A stretch of DNA of 64,000 bases from Blautia faecicola. Its GTDB lineage: Bacteria > Bacillota > Clostridia > Lachnospirales > Lachnospiraceae. This document shows, piece by piece, positions 1-8,878 of this stretch. The stretch lies in assembly GCF_004123145.1 (NCBI RefSeq), contig NZ_SDKC01000001.1:626001-690000 (forward strand), read 5' to 3'. Positions within the stretch are counted from its first letter, which is position 1, and every line of letters starts with the position of its first letter. Both the position numbers and the translations under genes were made by a program. The notes beneath the pieces are model-generated. The model saw only the letters and a program-made list of their open reading frames with translations, was not told the origin of the DNA and ran no database searches.

Positions 1-488
1 TGAAAACGAATGTATTAGCACACCAGGAAGGGACAGATGTTGCGGCGTTCTTTTTAGAGGGAAAACTGATGCAGACAGTTACGAATATACAAAACTATCT
101 GTATAAGTTGATAGAAATGGAAGAAGAAATCGGAAATCATTGTAAAGCAGAGGAGATTGCCGAAATCACAGAACATATGGTATCGTTCTTTGGTCTGTGG
201 GATTACGGTAAAGTAGTACCATATCTATTGATTGCCGTGTATCGAAAGGATGTAGAAAAATGTATTCAGTTGATAAAAGAAGTGCTGATGGAGTCACAGA
301 AGCCATGGAAGATGGTGGAATCACCTTTATATTACAGATATGCGGATACAGTACAGGGAAAGTCTTTTTCAGGCGTTGGAAATAATTTTGTTCGCGCATT
401 AGCTACAGAAATTGAAAATAAAGAAGAGTATGAATTTTTGAAAGGGAATAAAGAACTGGAGGCGATTTTTGCTCAGTATTTGAAATAG
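1..488 (+). CDS. hypothetical protein, 5' end cut by window edge
   Basis: The reading frame is open from the first base; the window begins with tg, so if the preceding base is A the start codon ATG lies just across the edge. An internal ATG at 69 would give a 139-residue version, but the upstream residues (KTNVLAHQEGTDVAAFF) look coding and no ribosome site precedes 69. The protein is acidic and helical, with no recognised motif. It is followed after 30 bases by an inverted repeat and a promoter for the toxin-antitoxin pair. Function unknown. Confidence 0.6.
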   Translation, partial: KTNVLAHQEGTDVAAFFLEGKLMQTVTNIQNYLYKLIEMEEEIGNHCKAEEIAEITEHMVSFFGLWDYGKVVPYLLIAVYRKDVEKCIQLIKEVLMESQKPWKMVESPLYYRYADTVQGKSFSGVGNNFVRALATEIENKEEYEFLKGNKELEAIFAQYLK

Positions 489-518
489 ATTGCGATAAAA
501 ATATATAGAAATGATAAG

Positions 519-563
519 AGCTGTAAAAATCTACGTTGAATTTTACAGCTTTTCGTGTATAAT
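519..563 (+). promoter_or_regulatory. toxin-antitoxin promoter overlapped by inverted repeat
   Basis: A perfect 10-base inverted repeat (AGCTGTAAAA at 519-528, TTTTACAGCT at 541-550) overlaps a promoter with -35 TTGAAT (536-541), 16-base spacer and -10 TATAAT (558-563). It could be the operator for autorepression by the antitoxin, or partly a terminator for the upstream gene. The same promoter layout occurs at 38719 and 39166. Confidence 0.65.
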
Positions 564-610
564 AAAAGTAGAAGAAACAATTTGAAATCAAAGGAAGGAG
601 CTGAAAGAAT

Positions 611-859
611 ATGGCAAATATTTTACCAGTATCTGATTTGAGAAATTATAATGAAGTTCTGAAAAACTGTCACAAAGGAGAACCGGTATATCTGACTAAG
701 AATGGCAGAGGACGTTTCGTTGTCATGGATATTGAAGACTATGAGCGTGATCGTGCAGAGAAAAAACTTCTGCTGAAGTTGCAGGAAGCTGAAGAAGCAG
801 TGAAAGACGGAGAAGGCTGGCTGGATTTGGATGAATTGAAAGCACTTGTGGGGGAATAA
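611..859 (+). CDS. type II antitoxin, Phd/YefM family
   Basis: 82-residue protein with the typical Phd/YefM N-terminal fold: short PVSDLRNYNEVL segment, then GEPVYLTKNGRGRFVVMD, a pattern shared by this antitoxin family, and an acidic C-terminal tail that would wrap the toxin. It is preceded by AGGAAGGAG about 10 bases before ATG. The toxin gene starts one base after its stop codon, so the two are translationally coupled. By family knowledge it binds and neutralises the toxin and represses its own promoter, probably at the inverted repeat just upstream. Confidence 0.88.
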   Translation: MANILPVSDLRNYNEVLKNCHKGEPVYLTKNGRGRFVVMDIEDYERDRAEKKLLLKLQEAEEAVKDGEGWLDLDELKALVGE

Positions 860-860
860 G

Positions 861-1160
861 ATGTTAAAACTGCGGATCAATCCGATTGTTGCAAAGGATT
901 TGAAAGATATCCGGGATTACATTGCTGAGGATAATGAAGAATATGCTGCAAAGACAATAAAGGAAATTTACGGAAAATTTGAAAATCTTCAGATGTTTCC
1001 GGGAATGGGATCCGATCTTTCTAAACGAGTCAGCTTTCGGACAGATTATAAATATGCAATATGGGAAGATTATGTGATTATCTACAAGGTTGGTAACGAA
1101 TATGTAGAGATTTATCGTGTAGTTAACCGATATCAGGATATCACGAGAATCTTTGAGTGA
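861..1160 (+). CDS. type II toxin, ParE/RelE superfamily
   Basis: 99-residue basic protein. The N-terminal INPIVAKDLKDIRDYIAEDN helix pair and the C-terminal DYVIIYKVGNEYVEIYRVVNRYQD strands are typical of the ParE/RelE fold. ATG at 861 is chosen over the upstream ATG at 846 because it follows the antitoxin stop by one base and matches family starts. Family members inhibit gyrase (ParE) or cleave mRNA on the ribosome (RelE); the sequence alone does not decide which. No disruption is visible. Confidence 0.85.
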   Translation: MLKLRINPIVAKDLKDIRDYIAEDNEEYAAKTIKEIYGKFENLQMFPGMGSDLSKRVSFRTDYKYAIWEDYVIIYKVGNEYVEIYRVVNRYQDITRIFE

Positions 1161-1305
1161 TAACAGAGATGTGATAACAAATTGATAACACCGTTCAGTA
1201 CAGCCTATGGATTCACGACAGTTGAACACATATAAAACCAAATAGAACCATAATACTAAAAAGTATAGTGGTGAGATTTTATTTGCGAGTTTGAATAGTA
1301 GCCGC

Positions 1306-1350
1306 GAGTCTTGGAATCCGCTAAACAAGCGGATTCCGAGACTTTTTCTT
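1306..1350 (+). terminator. intrinsic terminator
   Basis: A 16-base stem (1307-1322 with 1328-1342, one mismatch/wobble) closes on a short A-rich loop and is followed by a T-rich tract. It lies about 150 bases after the toxin gene and probably ends that operon or marks the end of an inserted segment. Confidence 0.75.
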
Positions 1351-1410
1351 TTGCTACTAACCGCAATTACTCTATTTCACATTGTTTTGTTATTAGATAG
1401 CTTTTCTTTG

Positions 1411-1444
1411 CGGCATCGGGATTATTTTTCCTGATGCCGTTTTT
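1411..1444 (+). terminator. intrinsic terminator
   Basis: Stem CGGCATCGGGA / TCCTGATGCCG with one mismatch, seven-base loop, then TTTTT. No intact gene lies immediately upstream, so the gene it served is probably lost. Confidence 0.65.
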
Positions 1445-1498
1445 GGGGCATAGGACCATATGGAAGTCCTGCATTGGCATATGCTGTATCCGGAGTAA

Positions 1499-1939
1499 CT
1501 GAATTGCCTGCTATATTACCATCATAGGAAATTCCTGTTTTCCAAATGGATCAAGCAGGATGCCTTATTTTGTGCTATCAGTGCAGAAAATATGGAGCAT
1601 TTTATATTTCTTCTGGAGAAGCTGGGATTTGAAGTAAAACAGGGCAAACATATCGCTGTAAAGGTTCCGGGGATGAAGCGGTTTAAAAGATTGGATACCA
1701 TTTCAGAGGATTTGTGCAGGGAGAGTCTGGAAGCTATGTTTCGATATGGGGACGCAAGTCTTGCAGCTCTTGTAAATCGAGCTGTTTCATTACTGCCGGC
1801 AAGAAAAGCTGTTTTTTCACCGTACCAGAGAAAGTGCTATGCAAGGAGGTATCGTTTGCATCTCGCTGAGAAAAAACGGTTCACTTATAAATCTGGCATG
1901 CGAGAGAAGAAGGGCGAGCGAAATAGGAATAGCAGATAG
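1499..1939 (+). pseudogene. relaxase/mobilization nuclease C-terminal remnant
   Basis: The open frame runs from 1499 without a start codon until ATG 1592. The segments WIKQDALFCAISAENMEHF, GFEVKQGKHIAVKVPGMKRF and the terminal YQRKCYARRYRLHLAEKKRF resemble the C-terminal half of MobA/VirD2-type relaxases of integrative elements, where a similar LGYEVKQGK...PGMERF block occurs. The catalytic N-terminal histidine domain is absent, so this is a remnant of a conjugative or mobilizable element, not an active relaxase. An 8-bp hairpin (GGTGCTAT/ATAGCACC) follows at 1953-1978. Identification rests on remembered family pattern. Confidence 0.5.
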
Positions 1940-2147
1940 TTGTAATGATTTGGGTGCTATGGCGTGGGCTATAGCACCTGAATCAGTCTAGTGGAGTTTT
2001 TGATACTACTAATTGAGAAACAATCGCAAGAAAATGCGAAAGTTTATTGAAGGAGAATATGTGATGTGATATGCTGGAAGAAATGGAGTTTGTAGGTGAA
2101 AATTATGCTTTGATTAAGATAATGGTATTTTGAGTAACGGAGAGGAT

Positions 2148-2648
2148 ATGGGAAAACTAATTATACTTAGAGGGAATTCGGGAAGTGGAAAGACAACGGT
2201 GGCTAAGGAATTACAAAAGAAATTTGGTTACAATACAATGCTCATTTCGCAAGATGAAATCAGAAGGAATATATTGTGGGTTAAAGATGGCATAGATACT
2301 AAAGCATTACCGCTTATGATAGAACTTTTGAAATATGGATATGAGCATAGTGATATTGTTATTCTGGAAGGAATTATGTACGAGGAATGGTATAATCCCT
2401 TGTTTAAGGTGGCGAACGAATTATATGGTTCAAATGTATATTCGTATTATTTTGATATTCCGTTTGAGGAGACGATAAGACGACATCAAACAAGGAGTAA
2501 AAGCCAAGAATTTGGTGAGGAACATATGCGCGGATGGTGGAGAGAAAAAGATTTCTCTGCTGTTCTTAAGGAACAGCTTATTACCTGTGAAATGGATGCG
2601 AATAGCATTGTAGCAAAGGTATATGCGGATTTGCTAAAGGAAGAATAG
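2148..2648 (+). CDS. P-loop kinase-like ATPase
   Basis: 166-residue protein with Walker A GNSGSGKTT near the N-terminus, DE in SQDEIRRNILW, and a later RRHQTRSK segment consistent with a lid/arginine region. This fits the AAA_33/zeta-toxin-like small-molecule kinase superfamily, whose members phosphorylate nucleosides, sugars or antibiotics; the substrate here is unknown. ATG 2148 is preferred over a TTG at 2130 because GGAGAGG sits directly upstream and homologues typically begin MxKLIILRGNSGSGK. It opens a tight run of small enzymes (3-base gap to the next gene). Confidence 0.8.
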   Translation: MGKLIILRGNSGSGKTTVAKELQKKFGYNTMLISQDEIRRNILWVKDGIDTKALPLMIELLKYGYEHSDIVILEGIMYEEWYNPLFKVANELYGSNVYSYYFDIPFEETIRRHQTRSKSQEFGEEHMRGWWREKDFSAVLKEQLITCEMDANSIVAKVYADLLKEE

Positions 2649-2651
2649 AAA

Positions 2652-3014
2652 ATGAGACATGATATTATCGAGTATGCAGAAATTAGTTCTGTTATTGGTA
2701 GAACAGTAACCGTAACTGTTGACAGACCATTGGGCAGTTACCACCCAGAACATAAGAATATGTATTATCCAATAAATTATGGGTATGTGGAAGGCATCAT
2801 GGCACCGGACGGAGAAGAGCAGGATGTTTACATATTAGGTGTGGATGAAGCGATAGAAAAGTTCACAGGTAAGATTATCGCTATTGTTCATAGAAATGAT
2901 GATGTGGAAGAGAAATGGGTTGTTGCACCGGAAGGTATGGCATTTACCAAGGAAGAAATCTGTGAGCAGATTCATTTTCAGGAACAGTATTTTGATAGTG
3001 AGATTGTGATGTAA
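2652..3014 (+). CDS. inorganic pyrophosphatase-like protein
   Basis: 120-residue protein with the blocks VTVDRPLGSYHPEH, YYPINYGYVEG and DGEEQDVYILG, resembling the core of soluble family I inorganic pyrophosphatases (the acidic D-G-E-x-x-D-x-Y motif), but much shorter than the usual about 170-180 residues. Such short members are common in Clostridia and their activity is not certain. Location between a P-loop kinase and an NTP pyrophosphatase suggests a role in nucleotide or phosphate-ester metabolism. The start follows the kinase stop by three bases. Confidence 0.75.
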   Translation: MRHDIIEYAEISSVIGRTVTVTVDRPLGSYHPEHKNMYYPINYGYVEGIMAPDGEEQDVYILGVDEAIEKFTGKIIAIVHRNDDVEEKWVVAPEGMAFTKEEICEQIHFQEQYFDSEIVM

Positions 3015-3045
3015 AGGATTTGAAAGGGTTGTAGGTAATAATAAA

Positions 3046-3666
3046 ATGAAATTACTATATGGAACGGGGAATCTGGCAAAATTATCTGCAATGAGGAACC
3101 GACTTGAGCAGTTAGATATAGAATTAATTGGATTAAATGATATGAGAGCAGAGGGCAAGATTGTTCCAAAAGTAATAGAGGATGGCAATACCCCTCTTGA
3201 AAATGCAAGGCTGAAAGCAATGGCATATTATGAGGCTTTTCAAATTCCTGTATTTTCTTGTGATTCAGGATTGTATTTTGATAATGTCCCAGATGAGGTT
3301 CAGCCTGGCGTGCATGTTCGTAATGTGAATGGAAAATGTTTGTCAGATGATGAAATGATAGATTATTATTCAGGATTGGTAAAAGCATATGGGAATCTTG
3401 TGGCAAGGTACAGGAATGCAATTTGTTTTGTAATGGATAATACGCATATATATGAGGCAATGGAGCCGTCTATGGAAAGCGAGAAATTTATTTTAACAGA
3501 TAAACCTCACAGCACGATTAGAAAAGAGGGATTCCCGTTGGATAGCATATCTCTTGATATAAAGACGAATAAATACTATTACGATTTGCCGGAAGATAAA
3601 TTAGAGCAGGTGGCTGTTGAAGATGGTTTTTTAGAATTCTTCAAGAATATTTTAAATCTGAATTAG
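3046..3666 (+). CDS. non-canonical purine NTP pyrophosphatase, RdgB/HAM1 family
   Basis: 206 residues. The N-terminal LYGTGNLAKLSAMRNRL corresponds to the family's TxNxxKxxE nucleotide-binding start, and FSCDSGLYFDNVPDEVQPG corresponds to the conserved AxDSGLxVDALxGxPGxxS region. These enzymes hydrolyse ITP, XTP and dITP to monophosphates and keep them out of nucleic acids. The sequence is divergent (LYGTGN instead of ATxN), so the substrate could differ from classic RdgB. It sits in a series of nucleotide-processing genes. Confidence 0.78.
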   Translation: MKLLYGTGNLAKLSAMRNRLEQLDIELIGLNDMRAEGKIVPKVIEDGNTPLENARLKAMAYYEAFQIPVFSCDSGLYFDNVPDEVQPGVHVRNVNGKCLSDDEMIDYYSGLVKAYGNLVARYRNAICFVMDNTHIYEAMEPSMESEKFILTDKPHSTIRKEGFPLDSISLDIKTNKYYYDLPEDKLEQVAVEDGFLEFFKNILNLN

Positions 3667-3691
3667 CGATTAATACTGGAGGTTTGGGATC

Positions 3692-3867
3692 ATGATAGAA
3701 AGTGCAATTAATTTGTTAAGGAAATATTTGCTGATGATTGTGAAAAACTCTTGCTGCTTAAAGATATGATGAATATTGAGACTGCAAAGAAAATGGCTGA
3801 GCATAGACAAGCTGTTATGAAGGACTTTCTTGAAGAGTTTATGGCAGAATGGGAAGGAGAAAAGTGA
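3692..3867 (+). pseudogene. HD-domain hydrolase remnant, internally deleted and frameshifted
   Basis: ATG 3692 follows a good GGAGG. The frame begins MIESAINLLRKY and, after a one-base frame change near 3725, continues DDCEKLLLLKDMMNIETAKKMAEHRQ to TGA at 3865. Beginning and end match the two ends of HD-superfamily phosphohydrolases, but the HD metal-binding core is missing, so most of the gene has been deleted and the rest is frameshifted. The adjacent Nudix-M24 gene starts one base after the stop. Confidence 0.5.
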
Positions 3868-3868
3868 T

Positions 3869-4987
3869 ATGTTGGAAGTAAAATTTTATGATACAGTAGA
3901 TGATTCACTATTGAAATTTGCAGTAATTATTTCACAGAGCAATGGTAAATGGGTATTTTGCAAACATAAGGAGCGAGATACCTATGAGGCTCCGGGAGGT
4001 CATCGCGAAGTTGGAGAAGATATTTTGGAAACTGCTAAGAGAGAACTTCAGGAAGAAACAGGTGCCATACAGTTTGATATTAATCCAATATGTGTTTATT
4101 CCGTTACGGGTAAGAATAGTGTAAATGAGACCGGTGAGGAAACATTTGGATTATTATGTTTTGCGGAGATAAGGGAATTTTCAGGTCAACTGGATAGTGA
4201 GATGGAAAAGGTTGTACTTATGGATGAGTTGCCACAAAACTGGACATATCCGTTGATTCAGCCTAAATTGATTGAAAAGTATATGCAGATAGAAAAGCAG
4301 TCTTACAGCCAGATACAGTTGGCAGCAAAACAGACTATAGAATACATAAAGAATACTATCAAGCCGGGAATGAATTTACTCGAGATACGAAAGTTATCTG
4401 AGGAAAAACTGTTAGAGTTGGGTGCAGATTCGTTCTGGTATTGGGATGTTGGTGCATTTGTATTTGCAGGAGATGAAACAACTGTTTCTGTATCTGGTAA
4501 GCAGTATGTAACTTCGGATAGAGTTATAGGAAATAACGATATAATAACCATTGATTTAAGTCCGCAGGTGGGGAATATCTGGGGAGACTATGCGAGAACT
4601 ATTATTGTAGAAAACGGCATGGTTGTAGAGAATATAGGGCTGATTAAAAATCCGGAATGGAAAAGCGGTCTCCAGATGGAAGAGAAATTACATGCAGAAT
4701 TGTTACGCTTTGCTACGAAGGAAACAACCTTTGAGAAATTGTACTATCATATGAATGAGTGCATAGTGGAAAATGGATTTGTGAATCTTGATTTTATGGG
4801 CAACCTGGGACATTCCATTGTGAAAACTAAAGGTGATAGAGTTTACATTGAAAAAGGTAATATGACCAAGCTTGGCGATGTGAAGTATTTTACATTTGAA
4901 CCGCACATATCATTTCCAGATTCAAAGTATGGATATAAGAAAGAGAATATTTATTACTTTGATGAAAATGGGCTGATGAAACTTTAA
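3869..4987 (+). CDS. Nudix hydrolase-M24 metallopeptidase fusion protein
   Basis: 372 residues. The N-terminal about 145 residues carry a complete Nudix box (G-x5-E-x7-REL-x-EE-x-G starting at APGGHREVGE), and the C-terminal part has the pita-bread features of M24 aminopeptidases: FAGDETTVS, DLSPQVGNIWGDYART, GNLGHSIV and FTFEPHI with metal-ligand D, H and E positions. M24 enzymes include Xaa-Pro and methionine aminopeptidases and some non-hydrolytic relatives. The ATG follows GGAAGGAG. The combination is unusual; the substrate is unknown. Joint reading without a stop shows a real fusion. Confidence 0.85.
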   Translation: MLEVKFYDTVDDSLLKFAVIISQSNGKWVFCKHKERDTYEAPGGHREVGEDILETAKRELQEETGAIQFDINPICVYSVTGKNSVNETGEETFGLLCFAEIREFSGQLDSEMEKVVLMDELPQNWTYPLIQPKLIEKYMQIEKQSYSQIQLAAKQTIEYIKNTIKPGMNLLEIRKLSEEKLLELGADSFWYWDVGAFVFAGDETTVSVSGKQYVTSDRVIGNNDIITIDLSPQVGNIWGDYARTIIVENGMVVENIGLIKNPEWKSGLQMEEKLHAELLRFATKETTFEKLYYHMNECIVENGFVNLDFMGNLGHSIVKTKGDRVYIEKGNMTKLGDVKYFTFEPHISFPDSKYGYKKENIYYFDENGLMKL

Positions 4988-5007
4988 GATATAGATTGGA
5001 TGAAAAA

Positions 5008-5508
5008 ATGATTAGAGAAGCAAACAAAAATGATTTAGATGAAATATTACAGCTTTACTATAAAAGAGCAACAATGGAAGATATCGATGAATTGGTAAGA
5101 ACAAGAATAATTGTCCTTCGTGCCGCTAACAAATTGTCAGATGATGAGGATATGTCCGTTGTGGAGGAGGAATCATATGCATACTATAGGCGTGCGTTGA
5201 AAAACGGAGAGCATATTGCATATTTGGTGTATGATAACGGAAAGTTTATCGGAGCTGGTGGTGTCAGCTTTTATCAGGTTATGCCGACCTATCATAATCC
5301 GACAGGTAAAAAGGCGTATATTATGAATATGTATACGGCACCGGAATATAGAAGACAGGGAATTGCAATTCACACATTGGATTTGCTGGTGAAGGATGCG
5401 AAGGAACAGGGTGTGCTACAGATTGCATTAGAGGCAACGGATATGGGACGACCTTTGTATGAGAGATACGGATTTGTAAAAATGGAAGATGAAATGGAGC
5501 TGATATAG
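5008..5508 (+). CDS. GNAT family N-acetyltransferase
   Basis: 166 residues from ATG 5008 (a TTG at 4996 would add four residues). The acetyl-CoA-binding motif is seen as YTAPEYRRQGIAIHTL (R/Q-x-x-G-x-G/A pattern), followed by ALEATDMGRPLYERYGF, the usual GNAT C-terminal strand and Y. Family members acetylate amines of small molecules or proteins; the acceptor is unknown. It overlaps the next gene's start region by one base gap, so the two are probably co-translated. Confidence 0.85.
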   Translation: MIREANKNDLDEILQLYYKRATMEDIDELVRTRIIVLRAANKLSDDEDMSVVEEESYAYYRRALKNGEHIAYLVYDNGKFIGAGGVSFYQVMPTYHNPTGKKAYIMNMYTAPEYRRQGIAIHTLDLLVKDAKEQGVLQIALEATDMGRPLYERYGFVKMEDEMELI

Positions 5509-5509
5509 T

Positions 5510-6106
5510 ATGACAAAAGTGTATTTTGTGCGTCACGCACAACCGGAGCATGATTGGGAAGAAGACAGAACGAGACCTTTGACAGAAGAAGGAAAGAAAG
5601 ATTCTGAGATTGTATTGGAATTTTTGAAGGACAAAAAAATAGATGCATTTTATTGTAGTCCATATAAACGTAGTATGGATACTATTGCAGAGGCAGCAGC
5701 TTTTTTCACAAAAGAGATTATAACGGATGAGAGATTAAGGGAGCGTGAAAAAGGTTCTGATGGAAACAACCACGGAATGTTTCAGAAACGCTGGGCTGAC
5801 CATGATTATCATGAAGATGGTGGAGAATCCATTGCTATGGTTCAAAATCGTAATATAGAGGCGTTGAACGAGATTTTATCAGATAATACAGATAAAGAGA
5901 TTGTTATAGGAACCCATGGTACTGCCCTTAGTACGATATTGAATTTTTATGACAATAGCTTTGGATGTGAAGATTTTCTGAGAATTATAGATTGGATGCC
6001 ATATATTATAGAACTGGATTTTGAAGGTGATAAGTTGGTTGGTAAACAGGAACATTGCCATGTGCAGAAGGAATTTAAGGGCAAGCAGCGTGCGGATAAG
6101 AAGTAG
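5510..6106 (+). CDS. histidine phosphatase family protein
   Basis: 198 residues beginning MTKVYFVRHAQPEHDW: the RHA motif with its catalytic histidine defines the phosphoglycerate-mutase/histidine phosphatase superfamily, and IGTHGTAL supplies the second histidine. The acidic/general-base glutamate is probably in LREREKG. These enzymes dephosphorylate sugar phosphates, nucleotides or cofactors; no substrate can be assigned. One base separates it from the GNAT gene. Confidence 0.87.
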   Translation: MTKVYFVRHAQPEHDWEEDRTRPLTEEGKKDSEIVLEFLKDKKIDAFYCSPYKRSMDTIAEAAAFFTKEIITDERLREREKGSDGNNHGMFQKRWADHDYHEDGGESIAMVQNRNIEALNEILSDNTDKEIVIGTHGTALSTILNFYDNSFGCEDFLRIIDWMPYIIELDFEGDKLVGKQEHCHVQKEFKGKQRADKK

Positions 6107-6116
6107 TGAGGAATAG

Positions 6117-8846
6117 ATGAATACACGATATTATATGGTCATTATCAAGCGTGAAATAAAGACATCCGAAATAATGTCATGTGGTTACAATAGAAATACC
6201 CAAAAATGGGATGTAAAATTCAATAATGGAAAAACATACTCGTATGCATATTTGAATGTGGAAAAGTTGACTGATCCGGAGGTTTTGAATCCTAACATGT
6301 ATCGGATTAGCAGAGAAGGACGAGAGTTCTTTGATGTTAATGCAATATATGTATTTAGAAGCGGAAGTGAGTCTTATTGGCACATTTGTTTTGGCGATGG
6401 TAGTGAAAGAGACTATCGTCGGAACGACTTGCATATTATAGAGTCATGTCTTAATCAAAGTCAGTCATCAAATGTATTTGAATATATAAAGCAAATTGCA
6501 GGTTTGAGTAATCTTAAGAATGAAGAGACTGGTGAAAAATTATTGTCTAAGAAGTTTGACAAGATTTCTTTTGTGGGTAGTGATGTAGCTTTAGCAAAGT
6601 ATTTGAATCCATCATCATTGCAAGGAAAAAGAGCAGGACGTGAATATATTCCAATTTTTCCATTTGGATGCAACAACAGTCAGTATAAGGCTGTAAAAAA
6701 TGCCATGGAGAATCAGATTAGTGTTATACAGGGGCCTCCAGGAACAGGGAAGACACAAACGATATTGAATATTATTGCCAATATATTAATGCAAGGGAAA
6801 ACGGTACAGATAGTATCCAATAATAATTCGGCAACGGAAAATGTATATGAAAAATTATCTTCTCCAAAATACAATTTGGGTTTTATTGCTGCAACATTAG
6901 GAAGTTCTAAAAATAAGAAATTATTTGTTGAGCATCAGGACGCTGCTTATCCCGATTTTTCGTCGTGGAAAACGGGAGAAGATCCAAGTGTTTTGCAGAA
7001 GGAAATAGCAGAGCAATCCAGTCAGTTAAAAAGTGTTTTTGATAAGCAGGAAAAACTGGCGTGTTTAAGGCAGGAACTTTCACAGTTGGTTACTGAACAG
7101 GAATATTTCAATCAATATGTTGAAGAATCGGATGTTGAAACAGACAATATAAAGTTTAAGAAAAAACTATCTTCAAAACATTGGATGGTATTGTGGCAGG
7201 AGTGCCAGTTGATTTCAGAAGAAAAAAAGGCAATAGGATTCTGGTTTAAGATAAAAGCCTTATTAAAATATGGAGTAATCGATTGGAATTTCTATAAACA
7301 AGATATTTCAAAGATAATTACAACCTTTCAGGCAATGTATTATTGTGCGAAGCAGGCGGAGTTGTCTGCGGAAATTGCAGATATTGAAAAGTATTTAAAT
7401 AGTGTTAATAAGAATTTGCTTGAGGATTTATGCAATCAGTCAATGGTTGTCCTAAAAGACAAACTGGCAAGGAAATATGAAGGTAACAGCAGTAGGAAAA
7501 CTTTTAGTGAAAATAATCTGTGGAAGGAACCATACGATGTATTGGCTGAGTATCCGGTTATATTAAGTACAACATTTTCATCAAGAAACAGCCTGAATTC
7601 AGATGTGGTGTATGATTACCTTATCATGGATGAAGCATCACAGGTAGATATTGCAACTGGTGCGTTGGCATTGTCCTGTGCAAGGAATGTTGTTATTGTG
7701 GGGGATACCAAGCAACTTCCCAATGTTATTACAGATGATATAAAAGCCAAAGCAAAAGCTATATTTGACAGTTTTAATGTGAGTGAAGGATATCAGTATA
7801 CAAACAGTTTTCTGCAATCCATTTTGGATGTTATGCCAAATGTAACACAAACATTGTTGCGGGAACATTACAGGTGTCACCCTAAAATAATAAATTTCTG
7901 TAACCAGAAATTTTACCGTGGAGAATTGATTATAATGACAACGGATAAGGGTGAAGAGGATGTTTTATCTGTAGTAAAAACAGTGGCGGGAAATCATGAG
8001 CGTAACCATTATAGTCAGCGCCAGATAGATGTTATTAAAAATGAGATTATACCAAAATATGTTTCAAATCCGGAAGAAACCGGAATTATTGCACCGTACA
8101 AAAATCAGGTAGAAGCATTAAGCAAGGAGATTACAGATATTGATGCTGCTACAGTGCATAAGTTCCAGGGCAAGGAGAAAGAGAATATTATTATATCTAC
8201 CGTGGATGATGAAATATCTGATTTTGCAGATGATCCATATTTAATCAATGTTGCTGTATCAAGAGCCAAAAAGAAATTGATGCTGGTTGTAACTGGAAAC
8301 GAGCAATCAAGAGAGCGTAATATAACAGAATTGATAGATTACATTCAGTATAATAATTTTGAGGTTACTGAAAGCAAGATTTATTCGATTTTTGATTACC
8401 TTTACAAGCAGTATACTGAGGAAAGAAGGGTATACTTGCAGAAGCACAAAAAAGTATCAGAATATGATTCGGAAAATCTGATGTATTCATTGATAGAGGA
8501 CATTATCTCTGCTAACAAGTATTCAAGCCTGGATGTTGTTTGTCATTTTCCGTTGAATATGTTGATTAAGAATCCAGAACTATTAAATGAGCAGGAATGT
8601 CAGTATGCAATGAATCCAGCAACACATTTAGATTTTCTGATTTATAACAGAATTGGTAAAAAGCCTGTGTTGGCGATTGAAGTTGACGGATATGAATACC
8701 ATAAAGAGGATACTGTTCAGGCTTCAAGAGATTTGTTAAAAAATCATATAATGGAGTTGTATGAAGTTCCATTACTGAGATTTATGACTAATGGTAGTGG
8801 CGAGAAAGAAAAGATTATCGAGATGTTGGATAAGTTGGTTGGGTAA
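6117..8846 (+). CDS. SF1 (Upf1-like) helicase with C-terminal PD-(D/E)XK-like nuclease domain
   Basis: 909 residues. Walker A GPPGTGKTQT lies near residue 205, Walker B DEASQ near 503, the motif IV-type LREHYRCHP near 582 and motif V/VI (ATVHKFQGKEKENII, NVAVSRAKK) near 680-720, as in the AAA_11/AAA_12 Upf1-like helicases. The last about 110 residues contain HLDFLIYNR and PVLAIEVDGYEYH, a D...ExD pattern of a PD-(D/E)XK nuclease (DUF2726/DUF559-like). Such helicase-nuclease proteins occur in DNA repair or phage defence; the role here is unknown. It lies in the same directional run as the sanitation enzymes. Confidence 0.82.
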   Translation: MNTRYYMVIIKREIKTSEIMSCGYNRNTQKWDVKFNNGKTYSYAYLNVEKLTDPEVLNPNMYRISREGREFFDVNAIYVFRSGSESYWHICFGDGSERDYRRNDLHIIESCLNQSQSSNVFEYIKQIAGLSNLKNEETGEKLLSKKFDKISFVGSDVALAKYLNPSSLQGKRAGREYIPIFPFGCNNSQYKAVKNAMENQISVIQGPPGTGKTQTILNIIANILMQGKTVQIVSNNNSATENVYEKLSSPKYNLGFIAATLGSSKNKKLFVEHQDAAYPDFSSWKTGEDPSVLQKEIAEQSSQLKSVFDKQEKLACLRQELSQLVTEQEYFNQYVEESDVETDNIKFKKKLSSKHWMVLWQECQLISEEKKAIGFWFKIKALLKYGVIDWNFYKQDISKIITTFQAMYYCAKQAELSAEIADIEKYLNSVNKNLLEDLCNQSMVVLKDKLARKYEGNSSRKTFSENNLWKEPYDVLAEYPVILSTTFSSRNSLNSDVVYDYLIMDEASQVDIATGALALSCARNVVIVGDTKQLPNVITDDIKAKAKAIFDSFNVSEGYQYTNSFLQSILDVMPNVTQTLLREHYRCHPKIINFCNQKFYRGELIIMTTDKGEEDVLSVVKTVAGNHERNHYSQRQIDVIKNEIIPKYVSNPEETGIIAPYKNQVEALSKEITDIDAATVHKFQGKEKENIIISTVDDEISDFADDPYLINVAVSRAKKKLMLVVTGNEQSRERNITELIDYIQYNNFEVTESKIYSIFDYLYKQYTEERRVYLQKHKKVSEYDSENLMYSLIEDIISANKYSSLDVVCHFPLNMLIKNPELLNEQECQYAMNPATHLDFLIYNRIGKKPVLAIEVDGYEYHKEDTVQASRDLLKNHIMELYEVPLLRFMTNGSGEKEKIIEMLDKLVG

Positions 8847-8878
8847 CCGAAATAGGAAATAAAATGGGAGATACTATT

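Larger units (their letters stand above)
1161..1498. other. gene-free stretch with two terminators, mobile-element debris
   Basis: No intact gene. It holds two intrinsic terminators (listed separately) and a short coding-like stretch around 1449-1528 reading GIGPYGSPALAYAVSG before a stop, which may be leftover from the same mobile element as the relaxase remnant downstream. I cannot assign that peptide to a family. Confidence 0.4.

Noticed and set aside
2978-3460. Minus-strand open frame opposite the RdgB-like gene
   Set aside because: Shadow of the plus-strand gene; no ribosome site or conserved motif.
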